A stretch of 64,000 nucleotides of DNA, taken from positions 930,001 through 994,000 of the forward strand of contig NZ_NEVJ01000001.1 of assembly GCF_002261425.1 (NCBI RefSeq). The letters run 5' to 3'. The notes under the pieces were generated by a model. It was given only the letters and a program-made list of their open reading frames with translations. It made no database searches and was not told where the DNA came from. The position numbers and the translations under genes are program-made. Positions 1 to 8,730 of the stretch are shown in pieces. Positions within the stretch are counted from its first letter, which is position 1. The number at the start of each line of letters is the position of its first letter. This DNA comes from Bordetella genomosp. 9 (GTDB taxonomy: Bacteria > Pseudomonadota > Gammaproteobacteria > Burkholderiales > Burkholderiaceae_B).

Positions 1-1
1 A

Positions 2-1501
2 ATGAACGACCTCGCACAAATCAACTGGACCGCCTTGAGCGTGTTCATTTTCTTCTTCGTGCTCGTCACCGTCATGGGTTTCGCCGCCTCGCGCTGGCAG
101 CGGGGCGATTCCGCCTCGCACCTGGATGAGTGGGGCCTGGGCGGACGGCGCTTCGGCACCTGGATCACCTGGTTCCTGGTGGGCGGCGATTTCTACACCG
201 CCTATACGGTCATCGCCGTGCCGGCGCTGGTCTACGCCGTCGGCGCCTATGGCTTCTTCGCGCTGCCGTACACGATACTGGTGTATCCCATCGTCTTCAC
301 CATCATGCCGCGCCTGTGGCGCGTGGCGCAGAAGGCCGGGCACGTGACGTCGGCCGACGTGGTCTACGCGCGCTTCCAGTCGCGGCCGCTGGAGCTCGCC
401 ATCGCGGCCACCGGCGTGCTCGCGACCATGCCCTATATCGCGCTGCAGCTGGTCGGCATGGAAGTCGTCATCAAGGCATTGGGCCTGCAGGGCGAACTGC
501 CCCTGGCCGCCGCTTTCGTGATCCTGGCGCTCTATACCTATTCGGCGGGCCTGCGCGCGCCCGCGTTGATCGCCTTCGTCAAGGACCTGATGATCTATAT
601 CGTGGTCCTGGTGGCCATCGTGCTGGTGCCGGCCAAGCTGGGCGGCTACAGCGCGGTGTTTTCGTCCGCGGCCGCCGGTTTCGCGGCGAAAGGCGGCGCC
701 ACGGGGCTGACGCTGAAAGCCTCGCAGTTCCTGCCCTATGCCACGCTGGCGCTGGGCTCGGCCCTGGCGGCGTTCATGTATCCGCACACGCTCACGGGCA
801 TTTTCGCCGCCAAGAGCGCCGACACGATACGCAAGAACGCGATCTTCCTGCCGGCCTATACCCTGCTGCTGGGCCTGATCGCCCTGCTGGGCTATATGGC
901 CTACGCGGCGAACCTGCACCCGAAGACGCCCAACGACGTGGTGCCCGCGCTCTTCAATACCTTGTTCCCCAGCTGGTTCGCGGGCTTCGCCTTCGCCGCC
1001 ATCGCCATCGGCGCGCTGGTGCCGGCGGCGGTGATGTCGATCGGCGCGGCCAATCTGTTCACGCGCAACTTCTGGAAGGCCTACGTCAATCCGGCGGTCA
1101 CGTCGGAAGGCGAGGCCAAGGTCGCCAAGATCGTGTCGCTGGTGGTCAAGGTCGGCGCGCTGGTCTTCATCGTGTTCGTGCCGACGCAGTTCGCGCTCGA
1201 TCTGCAGCTGCTGGGCGGCGTGTGGATACTGCAGACCTTCCCGGCGGTGGTGTTCGGCCTGTTCTTCGGCTGGTTCCGTGGCGGTCCGCTGCTGCTGGGC
1301 TGGCTGGTGGGCCTGGCCACCGGCACCACGCTGGCGTACATGGACGGCATCAAGCCCGTGCATGCCTTCGTGGTGGGCGGCAATACCTATGGCGTCTATA
1401 CCGGCCTGGTCGCGCTGCTCGTGAACATCGTGGTCGCCGTCATCGCGCAGGCGCTGGTCAGCACGTTCTCAGGCGCGCAGGGCGCGCGCCGGAGCGCCTG
1501 A
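2..1501 (+). CDS. Sodium:solute symporter (SSS family) permease
   Basis: This is an inner-membrane secondary transporter of the sodium:solute symporter family, 499 residues, the usual length. About 13 hydrophobic segments run from residue 12 to about 485. The family signature region near residues 45-68 contains WFLVGGDFYTAYT, as in SSS carboxylate or amino-acid uptake permeases. The ATG at position 2 gives a normal N-terminus with a short periplasmic lead and a first membrane span, so the gene is probably complete although any ribosome-binding site lies outside the window. SSS proteins of this type often follow a small DUF3311 protein, which would be upstream and cannot be seen. Its last 33 bases overlap the 3' end of the convergent acyltransferase gene. 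The substrate cannot be told from sequence; monocarboxylates are a guess from the resemblance to MctP-like proteins. Confidence 0.9.
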   Translation: MNDLAQINWTALSVFIFFFVLVTVMGFAASRWQRGDSASHLDEWGLGGRRFGTWITWFLVGGDFYTAYTVIAVPALVYAVGAYGFFALPYTILVYPIVFTIMPRLWRVAQKAGHVTSADVVYARFQSRPLELAIAATGVLATMPYIALQLVGMEVVIKALGLQGELPLAAAFVILALYTYSAGLRAPALIAFVKDLMIYIVVLVAIVLVPAKLGGYSAVFSSAAAGFAAKGGATGLTLKASQFLPYATLALGSALAAFMYPHTLTGIFAAKSADTIRKNAIFLPAYTLLLGLIALLGYMAYAANLHPKTPNDVVPALFNTLFPSWFAGFAFAAIAIGALVPAAVMSIGAANLFTRNFWKAYVNPAVTSEGEAKVAKIVSLVVKVGALVFIVFVPTQFALDLQLLGGVWILQTFPAVVFGLFFGWFRGGPLLLGWLVGLATGTTLAYMDGIKPVHAFVVGGNTYGVYTGLVALLVNIVVAVIAQALVSTFSGAQGARRSA

Positions 1502-2563
1502 CGGCGCGCCGCTCTTGACGCGTTCGCGCACCTTGTCGATCCTGCTGTCTATCATGGTCCACAGCAACACGGCCAGCACCAATGACAGCAGGACGTTCAA
1601 GGTGGAAATCAACAGGGCGCTGGTCCAGCCCATCCAGCTGGTCGCCTGGTGCACCAGCAGCAGGGCGACGGAATGCGAGATATAGATCGGGTAGCTGAGC
1701 TGCCCGATTTTTTTGTCCAGCCGGTGCCGCGCCTGGTAGATGAAGGTCAACGGCAGGATGGCGGTGAAGGCGGCCAGTGCCAGGGCATCGCGCAGGTTGT
1801 GGTTGATCGTCACCGAAAAGTGGAACAGCGCGTACACCACGAACAAGCCCGTGGCCAGTTCGGGCAGGTAATGGAAGCGCTCGCTCAGCTTCTGCCATAT
1901 CGGCAGCAAGAGCCGATGCGATAGCGCGCCCGCCAGGAACAGCGCGAGTTCAAGCGGGAAGAATCGATAGCTCCACGGATCCGATTGCGCCACGCCGTTG
2001 TGCAGCAGCACCGCCCGCAAGGCCAGCGACGCCAGGAACAGCGCCACCACGCAGCGCATCGAACGCAGGATGAACGGCGCGATCAGGTAGAAGCTGAGCT
2101 CCACGCCCAGTGTCCATGCCTGCGGGATCAGCAGGCCCTGGTACAGCGGTACGTCGCTGTCGGCATAGCTGCCCGTCAACGTCAGCTCGCCACCCTTGAT
2201 GCCGAAGAACATCAGCCAGTCCTGGCCGAAGATGAACAGGTTGGCCAGCACCAGGAACAGGTCCGCGCTGTTGGGGCCGCGGCGATAGACGTCCAGGAAT
2301 TCGGGATTCGCCACGACGTTCAGCGCCAGCGCGACGACGGCGACCGCGAAATAGGTCGGGAACAGCCGCAGCAGGCGATTCTCGTAGAAGCGCCCGGTGC
2401 TCTCGTAGGCCTTGTTGGTGGTAAGGATGTAGGAGATCAGAAAACCGGATATGACGTAGAAAAGCTGTACCGCGAGTCGGCCCCCGACCAGCATGTTGCC
2501 GTCGTTGAAAGGGGAGTGGTCCAGCACCACCGACAGCGCGAATAACGTCCTCAGCAAACCCAT
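1469..2563 (-). CDS. Acyltransferase 3 family membrane protein (OafA/YrhL-like)
   Basis: This predicted inner-membrane O-acyltransferase has 364 residues and about ten hydrophobic spans. Family hallmarks are visible: DHS near the N-terminus (residues about 14-16, the conserved catalytic His region), FYVISGFLISY, and ENRLLRLFPTYF (the R-x-x-R-x-x-P segment of Acyl_transf_3). Members transfer acetyl or other acyl groups to O-antigen, exopolysaccharide or other surface glycans; the acceptor here is unknown. I chose the ATG at 2563 because GGAG lies 7 nt upstream and the protein then starts as the family does. An in-frame extension to 2695 is Arg-rich and unlike the family. No glycan genes are adjacent, so it is probably a stand-alone surface-modification gene. 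The 3' end overlaps the symporter gene tail to tail. Confidence 0.82.
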   Translation of the reverse strand: MGLLRTLFALSVVLDHSPFNDGNMLVGGRLAVQLFYVISGFLISYILTTNKAYESTGRFYENRLLRLFPTYFAVAVVALALNVVANPEFLDVYRRGPNSADLFLVLANLFIFGQDWLMFFGIKGGELTLTGSYADSDVPLYQGLLIPQAWTLGVELSFYLIAPFILRSMRCVVALFLASLALRAVLLHNGVAQSDPWSYRFFPLELALFLAGALSHRLLLPIWQKLSERFHYLPELATGLFVVYALFHFSVTINHNLRDALALAAFTAILPLTFIYQARHRLDKKIGQLSYPIYISHSVALLLVHQATSWMGWTSALLISTLNVLLSLVLAVLLWTMIDSRIDKVRERVKSGAPSGAPARALRA

Positions 2564-2991
2564 GGGCAGTCTCCATCCATGCCCGAGATTCTGCGCGCCG
2601 GGTGCCGGGCGATGCGTCCTCCATATGGAGCGGAGATGATCCATATGCTTTGGTCGCAGCCTACAGCGGGGCATGCGGCGCCGCCGCATGCTCATGCTTA
2701 AAGCATCCTTGCGCGCGATACGGAAAGTTCGCGGGCAGTAGCCCGAAGAAATCGACTTGTACCAGTTGGTATCGCGCGGCGCGCGGCCTGGCCGGCTCGG
2801 CCATCGGTATTAAGCCGCGGACTAATGCGCCGGTCGAGGCGCGTCAGCGTCCGGACCGACTGGGTATTTCAGTTTGATGACGAACCAACACCTCGTCACC
2901 AAAGACCGCCTGAATGTTTTATTACATGGTCACGCGGCTGTCATTGGTCGTCTCCAGACTATCCGCATCTTATGAATGCGGATCTACGGCG
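2564..2991. other. Intergenic region between acyltransferase and phnC
   Basis: This 428-base gap lies between divergent genes, and I see no credible coding region in it. It holds a 12-base palindrome-like element TACCAGTTGGTA (2760-2771), the Pho-box-like site at 2927-2944, and a small inverted repeat GTCT-CC-AGAC at 2950-2959 that could be a GntR-type half-site pair. The promoters of both flanking genes must lie here. Confidence 0.5.
2927..2944 (+). promoter_or_regulatory. Candidate Pho box upstream of phnCDE
   Basis: TGGTCAC-GCGG-CTGTCAT consists of two 7-base units separated by 4 bases, the 11-base phasing of a PhoB box (consensus CTGTCAT-AWAW-CTGTCAY). The second unit matches 7/7 and the first 5/7; the spacer is GC-rich rather than AT-rich. 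It lies 47 bases before the phnC start, which fits phosphate-starvation control of phosphonate import. PhoB binding is inferred. Confidence 0.5.
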
Positions 2992-3849
2992 ATGACTTAT
3001 GCGATCGAAGTGCGCGGACTCAGCAAGTCCTTCCGCGCCGGACAGAAGGCGCTGGACGACGTGAGCCTGCAAGTGCGCGACGGTGAAATGGTGGCGCTGC
3101 TGGGCGCTTCGGGATCGGGCAAGTCCACGCTGCTGCGCCATCTGGCCGGCTTCGTCGCGGGCGACACCGGGGCCGGCGAGATCCGCGTCAACGGCGACCT
3201 GATCCAGCGCAACGGCCGCATCAGCCGCGACGTCCGCCGCGCGCGCGCCGGCATCGGTTTCGTATTCCAGCAATTCAACCTGGTGGGCCGCCTGCCTGTC
3301 ATTACCAATGTGCTGGCCGGCATGCTGCCGCGCGTGCCGCTGTATCGCAGCCTGCTGCGCTGGTTCCTGCGCGCGGAAGTGCAGGTCGGCCTGGACGCGC
3401 TGGCGCAGGTCGGCATCGAAGGCCATGCCTTCCAGCGCGCATCCAATCTGTCCGGCGGGCAGCAGCAGCGCGCGGCCATTGCCCGCACGCTGGTGCAGAA
3501 CGCGCGCACCATCCTGGCCGACGAACCCATCGCGTCGCTCGATCCGGAATCGTCGCGCCGCGTCATGGATACGCTGGCGCAGATCAACCGTACCCGCGGC
3601 GTGGCCGTCGTGGTGTCGCTGCACCAGGTCGACGTGGCCATGCGCTATTGCCCCCGCGTGGTCGCGCTGCGCCACGGCAAGGTCGTGTATGACGGCCCGT
3701 CCGCCCAATTGACCGCGCAGATGCTGCGCGACCTGTACGGCGCCGAACTCGACGAGCTGATGCCGGCCGCGCAGGCGCGGGACGGCGGACCGGCCGAAGG
3801 CGCGGCGCCGCAACCTTCCCTCGGGCGTCCGCAGCTGGCGGCCGCCTAG
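2992..3849 (+). CDS. phnC: Phosphonate ABC transporter ATP-binding protein PhnC
   Basis: This is the ATPase subunit of the phosphonate importer, 285 residues, and acts at the inner face of the membrane with PhnE. Walker [10 protein letters not shown] is at residues 38-46, the signature LSGGQQQR is in the middle of the chain, and Walker B is [12 protein letters not shown], followed by a switch-region SLHQVD. The order phnC-phnD-phnE follows on the same strand. The ATG at 2992 gives the normal PhnC N-terminus ([14 protein letters not shown]); an in-frame start at 2914 would add 26 unrelated residues. The ribosome-binding site is weak. A Pho-box-like element precedes the gene. The last 35 residues form an Ala/Gly/Pro-rich tail. 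Confidence 0.93.
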   Translation: MTYAIEVRGLSKSFRAGQKALDDVSLQVRDGEMVALLGASGSGKSTLLRHLAGFVAGDTGAGEIRVNGDLIQRNGRISRDVRRARAGIGFVFQQFNLVGRLPVITNVLAGMLPRVPLYRSLLRWFLRAEVQVGLDALAQVGIEGHAFQRASNLSGGQQQRAAIARTLVQNARTILADEPIASLDPESSRRVMDTLAQINRTRGVAVVVSLHQVDVAMRYCPRVVALRHGKVVYDGPSAQLTAQMLRDLYGAELDELMPAAQARDGGPAEGAAPQPSLGRPQLAAA

Positions 3850-3888
3850 TTTCTTTCCTTCCTACCGCAAGACACGGAGTTACCCCTC

Positions 3889-4881
3889 ATGCTTCGCAGA
3901 ACCTTTTGCGCCCTGATCGCGACCGCTGCCCTGACCGCCCCGGCGTTCGCCCAGGACGCGAAGACCCTGAATTTCGGCATCATTTCGACGGAATCGTCGT
4001 CCAATCTGCGCAGCGGCTGGCAGCCTGTCATCGATGACCTGAGCAAGGCGATCGGCGTGCCGGTCAAGCCCTTCTTCGCTTCCGACTACGCCGGCATCAT
4101 CGAAGGCATGCGCTTCAACAAGGTGCAGATGGCCTGGTACGGCAACCTGTCGGCCATCGAGGCCGTGGATCGTTCGCAGGGGGAAGTGTTCGCCCACGTC
4201 ATCGACAAGGACGGCAATCCCGGCTACTGGTCGGTGCTGGTGACGGCCAAGAACGGCAAGATCGCCACCCTGGACGACGTGCTGAAGAACGGCAAGGGCA
4301 TGAGCTACGGCGCGGGCGATCCCAACTCCACGTCCGGTACGGCCGTTCCCGGCTACTACCTGTGGGCCGCCAACAAGATCGATCCCAAGACCTTCTTCAA
4401 GAACTTCCGCATCGCGAACCACGAAACCAACCTGCTGTCGGCGATGAACGGCCAGGTGGACGTGGCCATCACCAATACGGAAGCCATGGAGCGCTACAAG
4501 ATCAACACCGGCAAGTCGCCCGAGGATTCCGTGCGCGTGCTGTGGAAGTCGCCGCTGATCCCGGCCGATCCGCTGGTGTGGCGCACCGACCTGCCAGCCG
4601 ACCTGAAGCAGAAGATCCAGGCCTTCTTCGTCAACTACGGCAAGAGCGGTCCCAACGCCGCGCAGGAGCTGAAGAACCTGCAGGCGCTGACCTACAAGGG
4701 CTTCGTCGCGTCGGACAACGGCCAGTTGCTGCCGATCCGCCAGATCAACCTGGCCGGCCAGCGCGCCAAGGTCGAGCACGACACCACGCTGAGCGCCCAG
4801 GAAAAGCAGCAGAAGCTGGCGGAAATGGACGCCAGGCTGGCCGAGCTGTCCAAGCAGGTCGCCGCCGCGAAGTCCCAGTAA
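3889..4881 (+). CDS. phnD: Phosphonate ABC transporter periplasmic binding protein PhnD
   Basis: This periplasmic receptor captures phosphonates for the PhnCE importer. It has 330 residues with a clear Sec signal peptide ([21 protein letters not shown], cleavage near residue 21). The mature part opens with [13 protein letters not shown] and contains the PhnD-type segments [12 protein letters not shown] and [18 protein letters not shown], which line the ligand pocket in this family. It starts 39 bases after phnC and ends 4 bases before phnE, so it is in the same operon. The C-terminal about 35 residues are charged and helical ([18 protein letters not shown]), as in other PhnD proteins. Confidence 0.93.
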   Translation: MLRRTFCALIATAALTAPAFAQDAKTLNFGIISTESSSNLRSGWQPVIDDLSKAIGVPVKPFFASDYAGIIEGMRFNKVQMAWYGNLSAIEAVDRSQGEVFAHVIDKDGNPGYWSVLVTAKNGKIATLDDVLKNGKGMSYGAGDPNSTSGTAVPGYYLWAANKIDPKTFFKNFRIANHETNLLSAMNGQVDVAITNTEAMERYKINTGKSPEDSVRVLWKSPLIPADPLVWRTDLPADLKQKIQAFFVNYGKSGPNAAQELKNLQALTYKGFVASDNGQLLPIRQINLAGQRAKVEHDTTLSAQEKQQKLAEMDARLAELSKQVAAAKSQ

Positions 4882-4885
4882 GCCG

Positions 4886-5683
4886 ATGAGCGCCACCCTG
4901 ACCCCGGCGCGCCCCGCGCCCACGCCCGCCAAGAGCTCCCTGCCTACCTTGCTGGTATGGGCCATCGTCATCGCCGTGCTGGCCGCGTCGTGGCATGGGG
5001 CGGATATGCGCCCCATGGACCTGTTCCGCGATTCCGGCAACATGTCGCAGTTCGCGCGGGATTTCTTCCCGCCGAACTTCCGTGACTGGCGCATGTATCT
5101 GGAAGAGATGCTGGTGACGGTGCAGATCGCCATCTGGGGCACTTTCCTGGCGATCGTGCTGGCGGTGCCGATGAGCCTGCTCTGTTCGTCCAACATCGTG
5201 CCGGCCTGGGTCTACCAGCCGGTGCGCCGCCTGATGGACGCCTGCCGCGCGATCAACGAAATGGTCTTCGCCATGCTGTTCATCGTGGCGGTGGGCCTGG
5301 GTCCGTTCGCGGGCGTGCTGGCTTTGTGGGTGCACACGCTGGGCGTATTGGCCAAGCTGTTCTCCGAGGCCGTCGAAGCCATCGATCCGCGGCCCGTCGA
5401 GGGGGTGCGCGCCACCGGCGCCGGCGCCATCGAGGAAATCGTCTTCGGCGTGATCCCGCAGGTGCTGCCGCTGTGGATCTCCTATTCGCTGTACCGCTTC
5501 GAATCGAACGTGCGGTCGGCGTCGGTCGTGGGGATCGTCGGCGCGGGCGGGATCGGCATGGTGCTGTGGGAAATCATCCGCAGCTTCCAGTACGCCCAGA
5601 CCTGCGCGGTGATGATCATCATCATCCTCTTCGTGACGGGCATCGACGTGCTGTCGTCGCGCATCCGCAAAGTGTTCATCTGA
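4886..5683 (+). CDS. phnE: Phosphonate ABC transporter permease PhnE
   Basis: This is the membrane-spanning permease of the phosphonate importer, 265 residues with about six hydrophobic spans. The conserved cytoplasmic EAA-type loop that docks with the ATPase is seen in [35 protein letters not shown] matches the usual PhnE C-terminal region. The start is 4 bases after phnD, so translation is probably coupled. A PhnZ-like HD protein follows 10 bases downstream, tying import to catabolism. Confidence 0.92.
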   Translation: MSATLTPARPAPTPAKSSLPTLLVWAIVIAVLAASWHGADMRPMDLFRDSGNMSQFARDFFPPNFRDWRMYLEEMLVTVQIAIWGTFLAIVLAVPMSLLCSSNIVPAWVYQPVRRLMDACRAINEMVFAMLFIVAVGLGPFAGVLALWVHTLGVLAKLFSEAVEAIDPRPVEGVRATGAGAIEEIVFGVIPQVLPLWISYSLYRFESNVRSASVVGIVGAGGIGMVLWEIIRSFQYAQTCAVMIIIILFVTGIDVLSSRIRKVFI

Positions 5684-5693
5684 GGGGACCGCC

Positions 5694-6245
5694 ATGTCGG
5701 AAGCCTTGACCCTGTCGCGCATCGAAAGCCTGTTCGCGGGCTACGGCAGCGCCTACTACGGCCGCGAGGCCATCACGCAGACCGAGCATGCGCTGCAATG
5801 CGCGGCGCTGGCGGAGCAGGCGGGCGAAACGCCGGCCACCATCGCCGCCAGCCTGTTGCACGACATCGGCCATCTGGTCATGGCCGAAAGCACGCTGGAG
5901 GACAAGCGCCACCAGGACATCGGCGCCCGCGCGCTGCTGGGCCTGGTGGGCGAGAGCGTGATCGCGCCGGTGCGCCTGCACGTGCCGGCCAAGCGCTATC
6001 TGTGCGCGGTGGATGCGGAATACTGGTCCACGCTGTCGCAGGCGTCCAAGGACACCCTGGTGTTGCAGGGCGGTCCTTACACCGCGCGGGAAGTCGAGGC
6101 TTTCGAACGCCTGCCTTACTTCGCCGAGGCGGTGCGCCTGCGCCGCTACGACGACCTGGCCAAGGTGCCCGGCGCGGCCACGCCGCCGCTGCGCTATTAC
6201 CTGGACATGCTGGAGACGGTGGCGGCGGTCGACAACGCCGCCTGA
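5694..6245 (+). CDS. Phosphonate-operon HD-domain protein, PhnZ-like
   Basis: This is an HD-domain protein of 183 residues of the type found in phosphonate operons. Candidate metal ligands are H32, the H56-D57 pair in LLHDIGH, and H60. The N-terminal stretch YGREAITQTEH (residues 22-32) keeps the Tyr, Glu, Gln and His that in PhnZ shape the di-iron oxygenase site; PhnZ cleaves hydroxylated 2-aminoethylphosphonate to glycine and phosphate. That makes an oxygenase more likely than a nucleotide phosphohydrolase. The partner hydroxylase PhnY is not next to it. It follows phnE by 10 bases and probably belongs to the phnCDE operon. The exact substrate is inferred. Confidence 0.8.
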   Translation: MSEALTLSRIESLFAGYGSAYYGREAITQTEHALQCAALAEQAGETPATIAASLLHDIGHLVMAESTLEDKRHQDIGARALLGLVGESVIAPVRLHVPAKRYLCAVDAEYWSTLSQASKDTLVLQGGPYTAREVEAFERLPYFAEAVRLRRYDDLAKVPGAATPPLRYYLDMLETVAAVDNAA

Positions 6246-6254
6246 CGCGCGCGG

Positions 6255-6274
6255 CGGCGTCCTCCTGGACGCCG
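6255..6274. terminator. Hairpin between convergent genes
   Basis: CGGCGTCC-TCCT-GGACGCCG is a perfect 8-bp stem with a 4-base loop, ending directly at the stop codon of the leftward Bug gene and 9 bases after the HD gene. There is no T-run, so its role as a two-way terminator is inferred from position and stem strength. Confidence 0.5.
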
Positions 6275-7339
6275 TCAGTTCATCCTGATGTTCAGCGACG
6301 TGATGATCCCGTGCCACTTCTGGGTATCGTCGCGCACCGTCTGCTGGAACTTCTGCTGCGTCCAGGTCTGCACGGCCAGTCCCTGTTCCAGCATCTTCTT
6401 CTGGGTATCGGGATCCGCCAGCGCCTTGTTGATGGCGTCGTGCAGCTTGGCGACCACGGCCGGCGGCGTGCCGGTGCGCACGAATACGCCGTACCAGGGC
6501 TCATAGTCGAAGCCCTTCACGCCCGCCTCCTGCATGGTGGGCAGGTCCGGCAGCGATGCCGCGCGCGCCGCGCCCGACGTCGCCAGGGGGCGCACCTGGC
6601 CGCTGCGGATGTAGGGCAGCACGGCGGGGATGGTCAACAGCATCGCCTCGATGCGGCCGGAGATCAGGTCGGTGATGGCCGGCCCGGAACCCTTGTAGGG
6701 GATGTGCGTCAGCGTCAGGTGTTCCTTGGACTGCAGCCATGCCATGGGCAGGTGGCCGGCGCTGCCCACGCCGCCGGATCCGTAGTTCACCGCGCCGGGG
6801 TGGGCGCGGGCGTAGTCCAGGAACTCCTTGAACGTCTTGACCGGCATGGAATTCGTCACCACCAGCACGTTCGGCGTCTGGCCGACGTAGGCGACGGGTG
6901 TGATGTCCTTCAGCGGCTCGTAGCTCAGATGCGGATACAGCGACGCGTTGAAGGCGAAGCCGATGTGCTCCAGCATGAAGGTGTAGCCGTCCGGATTCGA
7001 TCGGGCCAGCATGGTGCCGGCGATGGTGCCTCCCGCGCCGCCGCGATTGTCGGCGACGACGGTCTGCCCCAGGATGCGCCCGACCTTGTCCGCCAGGACG
7101 CGGCCGATGATGTCCGTCGTGCCGCCGGGCGCGTAGGGAATCAGCATGGTCAGCGGCTTGGTGGGCCAATCGTCGGCGGCGTGCGCCGGAATCGCCGGGA
7201 CCGCCGCGAGCGCCGCACAGGCGGAGAGGCCGGCGGCGGCTCGGGCGAGCCACCGCCGAGCGGGGCGGGTTCCCGCGGCTCGTTCCGGCGTCATCGGCGC
7301 GCGCCGCGACGGGTGGCGCTCGTTATGGTCGTCCTGCAT
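6275..7339 (-). CDS. Bug-family tripartite tricarboxylate receptor (TctC-like)
   Basis: This is a periplasmic solute-binding protein of the Bug/TctC family, 354 residues, a family greatly expanded in Bordetella and relatives. The mature part shows the diagnostic beginning WPTKPLTMLIPYAPGGTTDI, then VVADNRGGAGGTIAG, VNYGSGGVGSAGHLPMAWL and HIPYKGSGPAITDLISG, all standard Bug motifs contacting a carboxylate ligand. The signal peptide contains RRWLARAAAG followed by a hydrophobic run ending PAHA. I chose ATG 7339 because GGGAG lies 6 nt upstream; ATG 7294 is possible but has no such site. No TctA/TctB membrane genes are nearby, as is common for orphan Bug proteins. It is divergent from an enolase-superfamily gene, with a shared operator-like element in the gap. 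Confidence 0.9.
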   Translation of the reverse strand: MQDDHNERHPSRRAPMTPERAAGTRPARRWLARAAAGLSACAALAAVPAIPAHAADDWPTKPLTMLIPYAPGGTTDIIGRVLADKVGRILGQTVVADNRGGAGGTIAGTMLARSNPDGYTFMLEHIGFAFNASLYPHLSYEPLKDITPVAYVGQTPNVLVVTNSMPVKTFKEFLDYARAHPGAVNYGSGGVGSAGHLPMAWLQSKEHLTLTHIPYKGSGPAITDLISGRIEAMLLTIPAVLPYIRSGQVRPLATSGAARAASLPDLPTMQEAGVKGFDYEPWYGVFVRTGTPPAVVAKLHDAINKALADPDTQKKMLEQGLAVQTWTQQKFQQTVRDDTQKWHGIITSLNIRMN

Positions 7340-7653
7340 CCTTGTCTCCCTTGACGCCTGTCCGGGACGCGACGTCCCGCACGGCTTCAATATCGTTGTC
7401 GCCTATATCGTTGTCGTTCGTACAACTACTAGTTTGCGGATTGTGATGCCGGCCGGGGCGAGCCGTCAATCGGGCAAAAACGCATATGTTTATAAGTGCC
7501 GGGTTCCATGCGGCGCAGCAATAGGGCGCCGCCAAACCCTGCATCGTTGCGAGCGGCGGATTATCGTAGTAGTGTACGCAACGACGATAACAAGGAAACC
7601 GGCCGGGACCTCTCACGGACCCATATCCCCGGCTTAGCCATCGAGGCCGCCCA
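7340..7653. promoter_or_regulatory. Divergent control region with a pair of inverted operator-like sites
   Basis: This 314-base gap lies between the Bug gene and the enolase-superfamily gene. Reading toward the Bug gene, TAGTAGTTGTACGAACGAC occurs at 7413-7431. Reading toward the other gene, TAGTAGTGTACGCAACGAC occurs at 7567-7585, each followed within a few bases by GATA. The two copies are in opposite orientation, each ahead of its own gene. An 11-base direct repeat TATCGTTGTCG (7391-7401 and 7406-7416) overlaps the first copy. No coding region is seen. Confidence 0.45.
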
Positions 7654-8730
7654 TTGAGCACCATCCGCAAGATCACCCTGCGCCGCCTGCGCCTGCCCCT
7701 GTCCAGCCCTTACCGGCTGTCCTACCGCACCTTCACCGAATTCGAGCCATACCTGGTGGAACTGGAAGACGACAGCGGGCGGCAGTCCTTCGCGGATGGA
7801 CACGTGTCCCCGGGCTCGAGCAGCGAAACGCGGGAAGGGGCATGGGCCTTCTGCCTGGAACAATTGGCGCTGCTGCCCGGCCGTGACACCGCGCAGGCCA
7901 GGCAGGCCCTGCTGGCCCGGTTCGAGGACAGCAAGGTGGCCGTCACCGCCATGGTGTGCGCGATCGAGGCGCTGGAAGGCTCGCGCTTTCTCGACGTCGC
8001 GCAGGACACGGTGCTGCCCCTGCTGGTCCCCGTCAGCGCGCAGGAACCGGCGGCCATCGCCGAGGAAATCGACCGCCGCGTCGCCGCCGGCTTCCACGTC
8101 TTCAAGGTGAAAGTGGGCAAGGACGTGCGGGCGGACCTGGATCGCGTGCGCGCCATCCAGCAGGCGGCGGGCGGCCGCGCGACCCTGCGCCTGGATGCCA
8201 ACCGCGCCTACAGCCGTGAAGACGCGATCGCCTTCGTCGGCGAGCTGGACCCCGCGGGCATCGATCTGTTCGAACAGCCCTGCGACGCCGACGACTGGGA
8301 CGCCAATGCGGCCGTCGCCAACGCCAGTCCCGTGCCCCTGATGCTGGACGAGCCGATCTGCGCGCTGGCCGATATCGATCGCGCCGCCACCCTACGCAAC
8401 GTCGGTTACTGCAAACTCAAGCTCAAGCGCTTCGGCAGCATGGAGCGGCTGGCCGAAGGCCTGAACCGCGTCCATGCCAAGGGCATGCGCCCCGTCCTGG
8501 GCGACGGCCTGGGCAGCGAAATCCACAACTGGATGGAAGCATGCGTCGCGCGCGGCATCATCGACAATGCCGGCGAATTCAATGGTTTCCTGAAGCACCC
8601 GGCCAAGCTGCTGCGCCAGCCGCTGGGCTTCGAGAACGGCGCGGTGATCATGCCGGCGGGATACCGGCCCGCGCTGGATCGCGCCGCCGTCGAGGCGTTC
8701 ACGATAGAGCGGCGCGACTTCGGCGGCTAA
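7654..8730 (+). CDS. Mandelate racemase/muconate lactonizing enzyme family protein
   Basis: This is a cytosolic enolase-superfamily enzyme of 358 residues: an N-terminal capping domain (about 1-120) and a (beta/alpha) barrel. The active-site pattern is visible: the K-x-K pair at K151 and K153 (FKVKVGKD), metal ligands D181 (LDANRAY), E207 (FEQPCD) and D232 (MLDEP), and the second lysine region LKLK (254-257). Substrates in this subgroup include muconates and dipeptides (epimerases); none can be assigned here. The start is a TTG with GAGG about 7 nt upstream. Its stop codon overlaps by 3-4 bases the stop of the convergent TrmB-type regulator, which may control it. Confidence 0.85.
   Translation: MSTIRKITLRRLRLPLSSPYRLSYRTFTEFEPYLVELEDDSGRQSFADGHVSPGSSSETREGAWAFCLEQLALLPGRDTAQARQALLARFEDSKVAVTAMVCAIEALEGSRFLDVAQDTVLPLLVPVSAQEPAAIAEEIDRRVAAGFHVFKVKVGKDVRADLDRVRAIQQAAGGRATLRLDANRAYSREDAIAFVGELDPAGIDLFEQPCDADDWDANAAVANASPVPLMLDEPICALADIDRAATLRNVGYCKLKLKRFGSMERLAEGLNRVHAKGMRPVLGDGLGSEIHNWMEACVARGIIDNAGEFNGFLKHPAKLLRQPLGFENGAVIMPAGYRPALDRAAVEAFTIERRDFGG

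Noticed and set aside
2914..2991. Extended phnC start at 2914
   Set aside because: The extra 26 residues are unlike PhnC and would cover the Pho-box-like site; the start at 2992 gives the normal N-terminus.
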